A stretch of 64,000 bases of DNA, from NCBI RefSeq assembly GCF_025421775.1, contig NZ_JAOEFX010000011.1:160781-224780 (forward strand), written 5' to 3'. A model generated the notes under the pieces. The model saw only the letters and a list, made by a program, of their open reading frames with translations, was not told the origin of the DNA and did no database searches. Made by a program: the position numbers and the translations under genes. This DNA is from Paenarthrobacter aurescens. Its GTDB lineage: Bacteria; Actinomycetota; Actinomycetes; Actinomycetales; Micrococcaceae. Positions 51,198-63,509 of the stretch are shown here, piece after piece (within the stretch, counting starts at the first letter, position 1; each line of letters begins with the position of its first letter).

Positions 51198-52352
51198 ATG
51201 CAGACCGTCCTCCACGCAGCGGCAATGGTCCCCTTGAGTATCCCGAGCCCTTCGTGGTCCGGTTTCGACATTCCGCTGCCGTGGGGGACGTTGCGTATCC
51301 ACGCCTACGCCCTCTGCATCCTGGCGGGCATCATCGTCGGCCTGTGGCTGACCTCCGCCCGTTGGAAGCGCCGGGGTGCTCCGGAAGGCAGCCTGTGGGA
51401 CATTGCCATCTGGGCGATTCCGTTCGGCATTATCGGCGGCCGTCTCTACCACGTGTTCTCCTCGCCTGACGCATACTTCGGTCCGGGCTTTGACGGGACC
51501 GGGGACCTCTCGCTTATTCCGCAGATCCAGCGTGGTGGGCTGGGCATCTGGGGTGCCGTCATCCTCGGCGCAGTGGGTGCGTGGATTGGCTGCCGTCGCG
51601 CCGGTGTCAGGCTGACAGCCTTCCTGGATGCAGCGGCTCCCGGACTCCTCCTGGCCCAGGCAATTGGCCGCTTGGGAAACTGGTTCAACCAGGAACTCTT
51701 CGGTGCGCCGACCACCCTGCCGTGGGGACTCGAAATTGATCCCGCAAACGCTAATTTTCCGGCGGATATGGCTGCCGATACCCTGTTCCACCCCACGTTC
51801 CTCTACGAGATGCTGTGGAACCTGGCAGGCGTAGCCATCCTCCTGTTGCTGGACAAGAAGTTCCATTTCCGCTGGGGACGGCTCTTCTGGCTGTACGCCG
51901 TGTACTACACCCTGGGCCGCGTGTGGATTGAGGCGCTGCGCATCGACGATGCCGAGCAGATCACCCTCTTTGGCATTACCACCAGGCTCAATGTGTGGAC
52001 AAGCATCTTTGTCTTCATTGCGGCGCTGGCCATCTTCTTTGTCCTTGGTCGACGCGGCCGGCCGGTGCCAGACACCCCTTATTTGCCGGGCCGTGAGCCG
52101 GAAGTGAAGGCGGAAGGGGACCCTGCTGCGGTGACGAGCGTCACCAGTCATGATGTGGACGCATCTGTCTCAGATACTGGTTCGCGTGGTAATCTCCCTG
52201 ATAACCAAAGCGATCCGGGCCACGTTGACGAGCCGCAGGACACAGCAGGGAAACCGGCAAAGGACACCACGTCCTCCACGGATTCCACAGCTGCTGCAAC
52301 TGCCGCAAGGAAGGCCCCCGGATCCACGCCGGATGCAGACGACACCAAGTAG
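51198..52352 (+). CDS. lgt: Prolipoprotein diacylglyceryl transferase
   Basis: Attaches diacylglycerol to the lipobox Cys of lipoproteins, such as the two encoded at 28.8-29.9 kb. 384 residues; about 7 membrane segments. Family motifs: GIIGGRLYHVFSSPDAYFG near 78-96 with the essential His, and AQAIGRLGNWFNQELFGAPT near 153-172 with the conserved Arg/Asn. A hydrophilic C-terminal tail of about 80 residues (Asp/Thr/Pro rich) is longer than in E. coli, as in other actinobacteria. Probably transcribed with the trp genes. Confidence 0.96.
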   Translation: MQTVLHAAAMVPLSIPSPSWSGFDIPLPWGTLRIHAYALCILAGIIVGLWLTSARWKRRGAPEGSLWDIAIWAIPFGIIGGRLYHVFSSPDAYFGPGFDGTGDLSLIPQIQRGGLGIWGAVILGAVGAWIGCRRAGVRLTAFLDAAAPGLLLAQAIGRLGNWFNQELFGAPTTLPWGLEIDPANANFPADMAADTLFHPTFLYEMLWNLAGVAILLLLDKKFHFRWGRLFWLYAVYYTLGRVWIEALRIDDAEQITLFGITTRLNVWTSIFVFIAALAIFFVLGRRGRPVPDTPYLPGREPEVKAEGDPAAVTSVTSHDVDASVSDTGSRGNLPDNQSDPGHVDEPQDTAGKPAKDTTSSTDSTAAATAARKAPGSTPDADDTK

Positions 52353-52483
52353 TCGTATCCGGTAAAGGGGCAACAGAGTCACCGCTCGTAGGGCCCAGTC
52401 CACAGCGTCGTGGCACCCCGGAAACCGGACCGCAGCATACCGATGTTTACTGGTCAAGCCGGGGCCAGAGGTCTGCGTAACTG

Positions 52484-52513
52484 TTCGTTGCGCTGGATCG
52501 GCTGGCCTACAAT
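52484..52513 (+). promoter_or_regulatory. Candidate gltBD promoter
   Basis: TTCGTT, 18-bp spacer, TACAAT, about 100 bp upstream of the gltB start, in the 259-bp lgt-gltB gap. Confidence 0.4.
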
Positions 52514-52611
52514 TCCAATTACTAGCGCTTTGTTGTGCCCGTCACAGGGCAGGCAAGGTGGGGCCAACGTTGTCCCTTCCATACGCACGATCTCGAGGAA
52601 GGACGTCTCCC

Positions 52612-55600
52612 ATGACCCATCTTCATAACCCCGGTTGGTCCGAAAATATCGAACCTCAGGGTGCCATGTCTCCGTTCAAGCGCTTCGCTGCGCTCCCGGA
52701 GGCCCAGGGTCTTTACAACCCTGATAAGGAGAAGGACGCCTGCGGCCTGGCTATTATTGCCACGCTCCGCGGGGAACCGGGATACGACATCGTGGAAGCG
52801 GCACTGACCGCCCTCCGCAATCTCGAACACCGCGGCGCCGTGGGCGCCGACGAAGGTACAGGCGACGGTGCGGGGCTGCTCATGCAGGTTCCGGACGAGT
52901 TCTTCCGTGCCGTCACCGAATTCGAACTGCCTGCTCCCGGCCAGTACGTGGTGGGAACAGCCTTCCTCCCCGCCGAATCCCGCGAAGCAGAAACCGCGAA
53001 AGCCGGCATTGAAGCCCTTGCAGCCGATGAGGGCCTGATGGTCCTCGGCTGGCGTGAGGTTCCCGTGGTCGCCGACCTCGTTGGCGCCATGGCACGGGCA
53101 TGTATGCCGTACTTCTCGCAGCCGTTCTTTGCCTCCGCTGCCGGCGAGCAGCTTGAGCACAATGAGCTGGACTCCCGCGCCTGGCGTATCCGCAAGCGTG
53201 CCCAGAACAAATTCGGCGTGTACTTCCCGTCGCTGTCCTCGCGCACCATCGTCTACAAGGGCATGCTGACCACCGCCCAACTTGAGCCGTTCTACCCGGA
53301 CCTCTCGGACCAGCGCTTCAAGACCAAGCTTGCGATCGTCCACTCGCGCTTCTCCACCAATACGTTCCCGTCATGGCCGTTGGCACAGCCCTTCCGAACC
53401 ATCGCCCACAACGGTGAGATCAACACAGTCAAGGGCAACCGCAACTGGATGCGTGCACGCCAGTCGCAGTTGGCCAGCCCGCTGCTGGGCTCCGTCCCCG
53501 AAGAGCTGTACCCGATCTGCACCCCCGGTGCCTCGGACTCGGCGTCCTTCGATGAAGTGGCTGAACTCCTGTGGCTGTCCGGTCGCCCCATCACGCACTC
53601 CATCATGATGATGATCCCGGAAGCATGGGAGAACCATGCCACCATGGATCCCGCACGCCGTGCTTTCTACGAATACCACTCCCTGCTCATGGAGCCGTGG
53701 GACGGCCCCGCTGCAGTTTCCTTCACCGACGGCAGCCTCGTGGGCGCAACGCTGGACCGCAATGGCCTGCGCCCGGGACGCTACTGGATCACAGAAGACG
53801 GCCTCATCATCTTCGCCTCCGAAGTTGGCGTGATTGAGGTTGAACCGTCCAACGTGGTCAAGAAGGGCCGCGTCGCACCCGGCAAGATGTTCCTGGTGGA
53901 CACCGAAGCCGGCCGCATCATTGACGACGCCGAGGTCAAGGCAGAAGTAGCTGCTGCAAACCCGTGGGCCGAGTGGCTCAAGGACAACCTGATCGATATC
54001 AACGAGCTTCCTGAGCGCGAGCACGTGGTCCACACCGCTGCTTCGGTCAACATCCGCCAGCGGACCTTCGGTTACACCACCGAAGAGCTGAAGATCCTGC
54101 TCGGACCCATGTCCCGCACTGGTGCCGAGCCCCTGGGCGCCATGGGTTCGGACACGCCCGTTGCTGTGCTCTCCAAACGCCCGCGCCTGCTGTTCGACTA
54201 CTTCGTGCAGTCCTTCGCGCAGGTTACCAACCCGCCGCTGGATGCCATCCGCGAAGAGCTGGTTACCTCACTGAAGTGCGCCATCGGTCCGAACGGCAAT
54301 CTCCTGGATGGCAAGCAGGTCCGCCAGCCGCAGATTTCCCTGCCGTTCCCCGTGATCAACAACGATCAACTCGCCAAGATCGCCAACATTGAAACGCCCG
54401 ACGGCGACCGCATCGCCATGAAGGTCCGTGGCCTTTACCGTCCCGAGGGTGGAGAAGCGGCACTGCGTGCACGCTTGACCGAGATCTGCGAGCAGGTTTC
54501 CGGTGCCATCAACCGGGGTGTTCAGTACGTTGTGCTGTCCGACCGTGACTCGAACGCCCAGTGGGCGCCGATTCCTTCGCTGCTGTTGGTCAGCGCCGTG
54601 CACCACCACCTGCTCCGCAGCGCCAACCGCACCAAGACCGCGTTGGTGGTTGAAGCCGGCGACGTTCGCGAGACGCACCACGTGGCAGTACTCATCGGCT
54701 ACGGTGCATCTGCCGTCAACCCGTACCTGGCCATGGAATCAGTGGAACAGCTGATCTCCAACGGCGATGTCACAGGTGTGACTGCCGAAGACGGCGTCTA
54801 CAACCTCATCAAGGGCCTCGGCAAGGGTGTCCTGAAGATCATGTCCAAGATGGGCATCTCCACCGTGGCTTCCTACACGGGCGCCCAGACCTTCGAGGCA
54901 CTGGGCCTTTCCCAGGAACTCGTGGACGAATTCTTCTCCGGCACGCACTCCCAGTTGGGTGGCGTTGGCCTGGACGTCATCGCTGCCGAAGTTTCGGCGC
55001 GCCACCAAATGGCTTACCCCGAGGGCGGCATCGAGCACCCGCACCAGCCGCTTCTGGGCGGCGGCGAATACCAGTGGCGCCGCGACGGCGAACCCCACCT
55101 CTTCAACCCGGAGACGGTGTTCCGCCTGCAGCACGCCACTCGCGAACGCCGCTACGACATCTTCAAGTCCTACACCAAGGGCATTGACGACCAGTCCGAG
55201 AACCTGATGACGCTGCGCGGCCTCCTCAAGTTCAAGGATGGCGTGCGTCCGGCCGTTCCGCTTGAGGAAGTGGAGCCCGTCTCCAGCATCGTCAAGCGTT
55301 TCTCCACCGGTGCCATGAGCTACGGTTCCATTTCCAAGGAAGCGCACGAGACCCTCGCAATCGCCATGAACCGCTTGGGCGCCAAGTCCAACACCGGTGA
55401 GGGTGGCGAGGACGTCGACCGTTTGCTGGACCCGGAGCGTCGCTCTGCCATCAAGCAGATTGCCTCCGGCCGGTTCGGTGTCACCAGCCTCTACCTGACG
55501 AACGCTGACGACATCCAGATCAAGATGGCGCAGGGCGCCAAGCCTGGCGAAGGTGGCCAGCTGATGGCCCAGAAGGTCTACCCCTGGGTAGCCCGGACAC

Positions 55601-57217
55601 GTCACTCGACCCCCGGCGTCGGACTTATTTCGCCGCCCCCGCACCACGACATCTACTCGATCGAAGACCTTGCGCAGCTGATCTACGATGCCAAGCGCGC
55701 CAACCCGTCTGCCCGGGTCCACGTGAAGCTGGTTTCGGAAGTCGGGATCGGCACGGTGGCGTCCGGCGTCACCAAGGCGAAGGCCGACGTCGTGCTTGTT
55801 TCAGGACACGACGGCGGTACCGGCGCCTCGCCGCTGAACTCGCTCAAGCACGCGGGTGTGCCATGGGAACTCGGGCTTGCCGAGACCCAGCAGACCCTGA
55901 TGCTCAACGGTCTCCGCGACCGCGTGGTGGTTCAGGTTGATGGCCAGCTCAAGACCGGCCGCGACGTCGTCATTGCTGCCCTGCTTGGTGGGGAAGAGTA
56001 CGGCTTCGCGACAGCTCCGCTGGTGGTTTCCGGTTGCATCATGATGCGCGTCTGCCACCTCGACACGTGCCCCGTTGGCGTTGCCACGCAGAACCCTGAA
56101 CTCCGTTCCCGGTTCAACGGCAAGCCCGAGTTCGTGGTCAACTTCTTCGAGTTCCTCGCAGAAGAAGTCCGCGAAATCCTTGCAGAGCTCGGTTTCCGCA
56201 GCCTGGAAGAGGCCATCGGCCACGCCGAGGTGCTGGACACCCGCGAAGCGATCAACCACTGGAAGGCCGAAGGGCTGGACCTCGATCCCATCCTGCACGG
56301 GCTGGAGTTCGACGACGACGTGCCGCTGCGCAACATGACCGGCCAGAACCACGAGCTGGACAAGCACTTCGACCAGCGGCTCATCACCATGGCCCAGGAA
56401 GCGCTCAGCGACCGCATGCCGGTCAAGATCACCCTGGACGTCATCAACACGGACCGTTCCGTGGGCACGATGCTCGGCCATGTGGTGACCAAGACCTTCG
56501 GCATCGATGTCCTGGCGACCGACACCATTGACGTCACGCTCAACGGCACCGCGGGCCAGTCCCTCGGCGCGTTCCTGCCTGCCGGCATCACGCTGCGCAT
56601 GTTCGGCGATTCCAATGACTACGTAGGCAAGGGCCTTTCCGGTGGACGCATCATCGTCCGTCCGGACCGCACCAACGTGTTCCAGGCTGAACGCAACGTC
56701 ATTGCCGGCAACGTGATCGGCTACGGTGCCACCAGCGGCGAAATGTTCCTGCGTGGCCAGGTGGGCGAACGGTTCCTGGTCCGCAACTCCGGTGCGACCG
56801 CCGTCGTCGAAGGCATTGGCGACCACGGTTGCGAGTACATGACCGGTGGGCAGACCCTGATCATTGGCCGCACCGGCCGCAACTTCGGTGCCGGCATGTC
56901 CGGTGGCACCGCCTACGTGCTGGACCTCCAGCCTGAGCGCGTCAACAAGATGGCCCTCGATACCGGCGAACTCCAGCTCCTGGAACTCGACGCCGAGGAC
57001 CGCGACATCGTCCACGGCTTGCTGACCAAGCACGTTGAGGAAACCGAATCCGTCCTGGCCGGCCGTCTGCTCGAAAACTTCGACGACACCGCCGCCCGCA
57101 TCACCAAAGTACTGCCGCGCGACTACGCCGCAGTCCTGCAAACCCGTCTCGACGCCATCGAAGAGGGCCTTGACCCCGATGGCGAAGAAGTATGGTCTCG
57201 AATCCTGGAGGTAACCG

Positions 57218-57225
<8 letters not shown>
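52612..57225 (+). CDS. gltB: Glutamate synthase, large subunit
   Basis: Ammonia assimilation: glutamine + 2-oxoglutarate to two glutamate. 1537 residues from the ATG at 52612, which has GAGGAAGGA upstream; a longer frame exists but is not conserved. The propeptide of 43 residues is removed to expose the amidotransferase nucleophile C44 (KDACGLAIIATL). The central and FMN domains carry the 3Fe-4S cysteines C1142, C1148 and C1153 (MMRVCHLDTCPVGVATQNP). The C-terminal beta-helix has the GxxGxxxG repeats (GGQTLIIGRTGRNFGAGMSG near 1417). gltD overlaps by 8 bp. Confidence 0.97.
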
Positions 57226-58675
<1,450 letters not shown>

Positions 58676-58729
58676 CGCCGGCAGGAACAACCTTTTACTC
58701 AATCAGCATGAACTACTTAGGGTAGGTAT

Positions 58730-60223
58730 ATGAGACGCGCAAAAATCGTGGCAACTTTCGGCCCGGCTATCTCCAGCTTCGACAACACCCTCGCGGTGCT
58801 GGAGGCCGGCGTCGACGTTGCTCGCATGAACATGAGCCACGGCGACTACTCCGTGCATGACATCACCTACGAGAACGTCCGCAAGGCTGCGGCGCAGCTG
58901 GGCAAGCCTGTTGCCATCATGGCTGACCTCCAGGGACCCAAGATCCGTCTTGGCCGTTTTGTTGACGGACCCCACGAGCTGGCCGTCGGCGACACCTTCA
59001 CCATCACCACCGAAGACGTCCCCGGCACCAAGGACATCTGCTCCACCACGCTCAAGAGCCTCACCGAAGACGTCAACGTGGGCGACGCCCTGCTCATTGA
59101 CGATGGCAAGGTGGCACTGCGGGCCGTAGAAGTAGACGACGTCAAGGTTGTTACTGTCGTGACCGTCGGCGGCAAGGTATCCAACAACAAGGGCATCAAC
59201 CTGCCCGGTGTTGCCGTCAACGTCCCCGCTTTGAGCGAAAAGGACGAGGACGACCTCCGTTGGGCCCTCAAGCGTGGTGCTGACCTCATCGCCCTCTCGT
59301 TCGTGCGTGATGCCTCAGACATCAAGCGCGTCCACGAGATCATGGACGAAGAAGGCCGCCGTGTTCCGGTGATCGCCAAGATCGAAAAGCCGCAGGCAGT
59401 GGAGCAGCTCCACGAAATCATCGACGCCTTCGATGCCATCATGGTCGCCCGTGGCGACCTCGGCGTCGAGCTGCCGCTCGAAGAGGTGCCGATCGTCCAG
59501 AAGCGCGCCATTGAACTGGCACGTCGGTGGGCCAAGCCGGTCATCGTGGCTACCCAGGTCCTGGAATCCATGATCGACAACCCGCGTCCCACACGCGCCG
59601 AGGCTTCCGACTGCGCCAACGCAGTCCTCGACGGCGCCGACGCGGTCATGCTCTCCGGCGAAACTTCCGTGGGCCAGTACCCCATCGAAACCGTCAAGGT
59701 CATGGCACGGATCATCGAGTCCACCGAAGTACACGGCCTTGAGCGCGTCCCCCCGCTGGGCACCAAGCCCAAGACCCGCGGTGGCGCCATCACCCGTGCC
59801 GCCGTCGAAATCGCGGATCAGCTGGATGCCAAGTACATCTGTACTTTCACCCAGTCCGGCGACTCGGCACGACGCCTCTCGCGTCTTCGCCCCGTCAAGC
59901 CGGTCTTCGCGTTCACGCCTGTTGAACACGTCTGGAACCAGCTCGCCCTGACCTGGGGCATCCAGCCGGTTCTGGTCCCCTCCGTGGGACACACCGACGA
60001 GATGACCGCACAGGTGGACAAGAGCCTGCTGGAAATGGACCTCGTGGAGGAAGGCGACCTCGTTGTCATCGCGGCCGGTTCCCCTCCCGGACAGGCCGGT
60101 TCCACCAACTCGCTGAAGGTCCACAAGGTTGGCGACCTCGCCGACACGTCCAAGACCGACGAAGGTTCGCGCAAGGAACCCGTTGGCCCGTGGCCCGAAA
60201 AGAAGTCCAAAGCCAAGGCATAG
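58730..60223 (+). CDS. pyk: Pyruvate kinase
   Basis: Last glycolytic step, PEP + ADP to pyruvate + ATP. 497 residues. MRRAKIVATFGPAISSFDNT opens the barrel; VARMNMSHGDYSVHD near 27-41, MADLQGPKIRLG near 64-75, MVARGDLGVELPLEEVPIVQ near 238-257 (metal Glu/Asp), and TQVLESMIDNPRPTRAEASD near 275-294. The allosteric C-terminal domain is present, then a Lys-rich tail. Single gene; RBS-like GGGTAGG lies 5 nt before the ATG. Ends at a classic terminator. Confidence 0.97.
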   Translation: MRRAKIVATFGPAISSFDNTLAVLEAGVDVARMNMSHGDYSVHDITYENVRKAAAQLGKPVAIMADLQGPKIRLGRFVDGPHELAVGDTFTITTEDVPGTKDICSTTLKSLTEDVNVGDALLIDDGKVALRAVEVDDVKVVTVVTVGGKVSNNKGINLPGVAVNVPALSEKDEDDLRWALKRGADLIALSFVRDASDIKRVHEIMDEEGRRVPVIAKIEKPQAVEQLHEIIDAFDAIMVARGDLGVELPLEEVPIVQKRAIELARRWAKPVIVATQVLESMIDNPRPTRAEASDCANAVLDGADAVMLSGETSVGQYPIETVKVMARIIESTEVHGLERVPPLGTKPKTRGGAITRAAVEIADQLDAKYICTFTQSGDSARRLSRLRPVKPVFAFTPVEHVWNQLALTWGIQPVLVPSVGHTDEMTAQVDKSLLEMDLVEEGDLVVIAAGSPPGQAGSTNSLKVHKVGDLADTSKTDEGSRKEPVGPWPEKKSKAKA

Positions 60224-60244
60224 TTCCTCGGTTTGCAAGGTGAA

Positions 60245-60283
60245 GTGGGTCCCGCCGTTAAGGCGGGGCCCACTTTTGTTTTT
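60245..60283 (+). terminator. Intrinsic terminator of pyk
   Basis: 12-bp stem GTGGGTCCCGCC / GGCGGGGCCCAC with one G-T pair, followed by TTTTGTTTTT. Confidence 0.92.
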
Positions 60284-60300
60284 GCTTTGCAGGGGGATAC

Positions 60301-60340
60301 GACGGCGGCCGCGAACCTCGTGCGAGGTGCGCGGCCGTCG
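60301..60340. terminator. Second hairpin between pyk and the converging regulator
   Basis: GC-rich stem-loop pairing CGGCCGCG with CGCGGCCG and AACCTC with GAGGTG around a short loop, followed on the plus strand by a T-rich stretch. Confidence 0.6.
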
Positions 60341-60357
60341 TCGTGCGTTTCTTTTTG

Positions 60358-60963
60358 CTAGTTGACCTGGTTGATGATGGTCTCGGCAACCTCGCGCATG
60401 CTGAGGCGACGGTCCATGGAGGTCTTCTGGATCCAACGGAACGCTTCCGGCTCCGTCAGGCCCATCTTGGTGGTCAGGAGGCTCTTGGCGCGCTCTACAA
60501 GCTTGCGCGTGGCAAACTGCTCCTGAAGGTCCGAAACCTCATTCTCAAGCGCCTTGATTTCCTCGTGGCGGGAAAGAGCGATCTCAATGGCAGGTATAAG
60601 GTCCGCGGGGGAGAACGGCTTGACGACATAGGCCATGGCACCGGCGTCGCGTGCCCGCTCCACCAATTCCTTCTGGCTGAAAGCGGTCAGCAGCACAACA
60701 GGTGCAATGCGTGCCTTGACGATCTTCTCAGCCGCCGAAATGCCATCCATGACGGGCATCTTGACGTCCATGAGGACAAGGTCAGGCTTGAGTTCTTCGG
60801 CAAGCTGCACAGCTTTCTCGCCATTGTCTGCCTCGCCGACGACGTCGTACCCTTCGCCCTTCAGGATCTCAATAATGTCCAGGCGGATGAGGGTCTCATC
60901 CTCGGCTACGACAACGCGTCGGGCCGGCTGGGCTGTGGACGTGGACTCCGTCTGTTCGGTCAC
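60358..60963 (-). CDS. ANTAR-domain response regulator (PdtaR-like)
   Basis: 201 residues. Receiver domain: acidic pair in VVVAEDETLIRLDIIEILKG near 17-36, phospho-acceptor Asp in VLMDVKMPVMDG near 62-73, conserved Thr and Lys in LLTAFSQ near 91 and YVVKPF near 110. A short coiled-coil, then the RNA-binding ANTAR domain with AKSLLTTKMGLTEPEAFRWI near 157-176 and SMDRRLSMREVAETI. Such AmiR/NasT-type regulators act by antitermination of target mRNA leaders. The partner histidine kinase is not adjacent; the Mycobacterium homologue is paired with a distant PdtaS. Confidence 0.93.
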   Translation of the reverse strand: MTEQTESTSTAQPARRVVVAEDETLIRLDIIEILKGEGYDVVGEADNGEKAVQLAEELKPDLVLMDVKMPVMDGISAAEKIVKARIAPVVLLTAFSQKELVERARDAGAMAYVVKPFSPADLIPAIEIALSRHEEIKALENEVSDLQEQFATRKLVERAKSLLTTKMGLTEPEAFRWIQKTSMDRRLSMREVAETIINQVN

Positions 60964-61151
60964 GGGATCTCCTTGAAAAGGTTCGGCGGGTTCATGTCCA
61001 TCTTAGTGTGGACTCTCTGATGGCTGGTTTTTGTTGCATCAGCGCGCCCGGTTCTTTGAATCAGCCTATCTGCATGTAGAGTAGTTTCGCGTGCTGGGAA
61101 AGGATCGCGTTGCTCACAGAAATGAGAGCAGCTGACTTCCCAGTATTCCGG

Positions 61152-61233
61152 GCCCGAGTGGCGGAATTGGCAGACGCGCTGCACTCAAAATGCAGTATCG
61201 AAAGGTGTGTGGGTTCGAGTCCCACCTCGGGCA
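61152..61233 (+). tRNA. tRNA-Leu(CAA)
   Basis: 82-nt class II tRNA: acceptor GCCCGAG/CTCGGGC, anticodon loop CTCAAAA (CAA), extended variable arm TATCGAAAGGTGT, T loop TTCGAGT, A73. CCA is not encoded. Confidence 0.96.
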
Positions 61234-61240
61234 CGGCATA

Positions 61241-61264
61241 CCCCCTCGTCAGAGGGGGTTTTTG
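61241..61264 (+). terminator. Terminator after tRNA-Leu(CAA)
   Basis: CCCCCTC / GAGGGGG stem with a 4-nt loop and TTTTT. Confidence 0.9.
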
Positions 61265-62006
61265 CTTTAACGTGTGTACATTCTGGATGGTCAGGTCCCT
61301 CTGACACGGGCCGCGGGGTGTGCCTGGCGCCGCGGGTCGCCTGTTTGGTTGTGGGGGAGCGGGGTCAAAGCCCTGGCTGGTTGGCCCTCAGCGTGCTGTG
61401 AACTGGGGTTATGGGGTCCTTTCTTGGTTCGTTCGTTAGGTCGTGGTTGGCCTACACCTCTTCATGGGTAGGGATGCTGGGCGCGACATGACTTCGCGGG
61501 CATCAGTCGAGACCACCTTGATTCCACTCGTTCCTGGCGCGGGCGGAGAACGGGCCGACCGCTGCCTTGTCAGGCTAAGGGCCGTGTGGCTCATCCAAAC
61601 ATTCTCTGACACCTCAGGATCGGTGCGTTGGAGTCGGCCACGGAGACGGGTTGTTCCGGATTCGGGGGCGAGCAAAGCCTGTCCAGAGTGATGCCGGGGG
61701 GCGAGGGTCAGGGGTGCCGCCAACACCAGTGAATGCATGAGGTTTTGAGGGGTAGAATCCGGCGATCGGAGTTTCCATCAAGCGCCTATCCGTTCGTCTG
61801 CGCAGCATGCTTCTGCTCACGACGACTGTAAGACGAAGGTGTTCGTAATGTATATTTCAGTATCGCCATTGACTGGCTCTTTGTAATGAACTTTACTTAG
61901 TCGTGCCGGTGACGAAGAACTCCCGGTGCGGCCTATCGGCTCGCAGGCGACAGCTTGCATGCCCCTGTGCTTCTGCAAGGCCGCAACTTGAGCAAAGAGG
62001 ACAACG
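61265..62006. other. 742-bp stretch without a recognised gene
   Basis: Open frames of 60-100 codons exist on both strands but none reads as a known family or has a good start. An AT-rich patch (about 61838-61900, e.g. GTAATGTATATTTCAG) is unlike the surrounding sequence. It presumably contains the promoter of the permease at 62007. Confidence 0.5.
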
Positions 62007-63509
62007 ATGTCTGATAGCGGTATTCGGGGCAGGAAATTGAAGTCATGGGAAGCCGCGGCTCTCTCCATTGGCTTCATGGGCCCACTCATGGCGGTTTCCC
62101 TCAATGGGATCGGCGTTTCGCAACTAGTAGGCAAGGCCGTCCCCCTGGTATTCGCCTTGGGATTCGTCGGCGTTTGCCTTGTGGCCTACGGGTTCGTGCG
62201 ACTGACCGGTAGATTCAACCATGCCGGATCCGTCTACGCCCTGGCGGGGCTGACGATCGGGCCTAGGGCCGGATTCATCGGCGGATTTGCACTTCTCGGC
62301 ACCTACTTACTGTTCGCCGCATGCACTCTTACCGCCTGTTCGGTGTTCTTCCAGGCGTGGATCGTCGAGGCAGGATGGTCATTCGAAGCATCATGGATCC
62401 TGCTGCCAATAGCTGCAGCTGCACTGACGATCGTCTGCAATCTCAAGGAATCCCGCTTCACAACACACTTGCTGACCTACATTGGCGGAGCCGGCGTGGT
62501 GCTCATGCTCGTGCTGGGTGCGGTCATCATCTTCAAGGTCTCCACGGGGCAGGCGCCGGTTGAATCAACCGTCGACCTCAGTGTCTTCAGCTTCGAAGGC
62601 ACTTCGATCGATTCCCTGATGGCAGCTACCGTGTTCGCTTTCCTTTGCTGGGCCGGATTCGAGTCTTGCGCCTCTTTAGGCGAGGAAACCGACAATCCCA
62701 AGAAGGCTATACCGATGGCACTTGGGGGAGCGGTGGTGCTGTGTGGGGCGATTTTCGTCTTCATGATGTTCGCTCAAACACTCGGTTTCGGCACATCTGA
62801 TACAGGTATAGCCCTCTTTGCGGGTTCCGAATCAGCCATTACGGAGCTGGCTGGGATGTACATCGGCAAGGAATACGCACTGATCCTTGCGTTCGCTGCT
62901 GCTGCCGTTGCCTTCGCATCGACAATCAGCTCAACGGCGGCTGCGTCCCGGCTTCTGTTCGCCCTTTCGCGGGACGGCTTCGGGCCGGCAGCACTTTCCC
63001 GCGTCGACCAAAAAACGGGGGTCCCCCGCCCGGCGGTGATCGTTGCCACCATCCTCAGTCTGGCGATAGCCGTGGGCTACTGGCTTGGTGGCGTGTCAGC
63101 TTTTGACACGTTCTACTGGACAGCCACCATAGCGGTGCTGTGCCTGCTGGTTGCGTACGCCACAACGACGATCGGCGTCGGCGCCTACATTATCTCCGGT
63201 CGTGGTGGCATTCCCAAATGGGAGATGATTGTGCCCCTGCTTGGCCTCGGCTATCTCGGCTACGTCTACTTCGTGCAGGCCGTTGGCCAGGAGGCCCCAT
63301 TTAGCTACTTCCCGTGGATCGCTGGAGCGTGGTGCCTGATCGGGGCAGGCATTGCCATCTTCGCCCCCAAGCTCGCCCGCCGCATCGGCCACAGGCTGGT
63401 TCAGCAGGATTCCCAGCAGCAGGACGACGCGGGACACGACTCCGGGGCTTTGCTCGGGGTGACCTCGGGAACAAACGGTAAGTTCGGCACTGAATGCGAC
63501 AAGGCTTGA
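62007..63509 (+). CDS. APC superfamily amino acid permease
   Basis: 500 residues, about 12 membrane segments. Start after AAGAGGA. KLKSWEAAALSIGFMGPLMA near 9-28 and VPLVFALGFVGVCLVAYGFV near 46-65 fit the APC fold; FLCWAGFESCASLGEETDNP near 212-231 is the conserved TM6-loop region with the acidic LGEET motif, KKAIPMALGGAVVLCGAIF following. The last ~45 residues are hydrophilic. The adjacent aminotransferase remnant suggests that this was an amino-acid or amine uptake and catabolism pair. It differs clearly from the permease at 25.2-26.7 kb. Confidence 0.92.
   Translation: MSDSGIRGRKLKSWEAAALSIGFMGPLMAVSLNGIGVSQLVGKAVPLVFALGFVGVCLVAYGFVRLTGRFNHAGSVYALAGLTIGPRAGFIGGFALLGTYLLFAACTLTACSVFFQAWIVEAGWSFEASWILLPIAAAALTIVCNLKESRFTTHLLTYIGGAGVVLMLVLGAVIIFKVSTGQAPVESTVDLSVFSFEGTSIDSLMAATVFAFLCWAGFESCASLGEETDNPKKAIPMALGGAVVLCGAIFVFMMFAQTLGFGTSDTGIALFAGSESAITELAGMYIGKEYALILAFAAAAVAFASTISSTAAASRLLFALSRDGFGPAALSRVDQKTGVPRPAVIVATILSLAIAVGYWLGGVSAFDTFYWTATIAVLCLLVAYATTTIGVGAYIISGRGGIPKWEMIVPLLGLGYLGYVYFVQAVGQEAPFSYFPWIAGAWCLIGAGIAIFAPKLARRIGHRLVQQDSQQQDDAGHDSGALLGVTSGTNGKFGTECDKA

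Noticed and set aside
50268..52151. 627-codon minus-strand frame over trpA and lgt
   Set aside because: Antisense to two certain genes; sequence is low in hydrophobic core and rich in His/Arg/Gly as in other shadows.
61436..61738. Possible transposase remnant on either strand after tRNA-Leu
   Set aside because: No recognisable transposase motif, terminal inverted repeats or target duplication.
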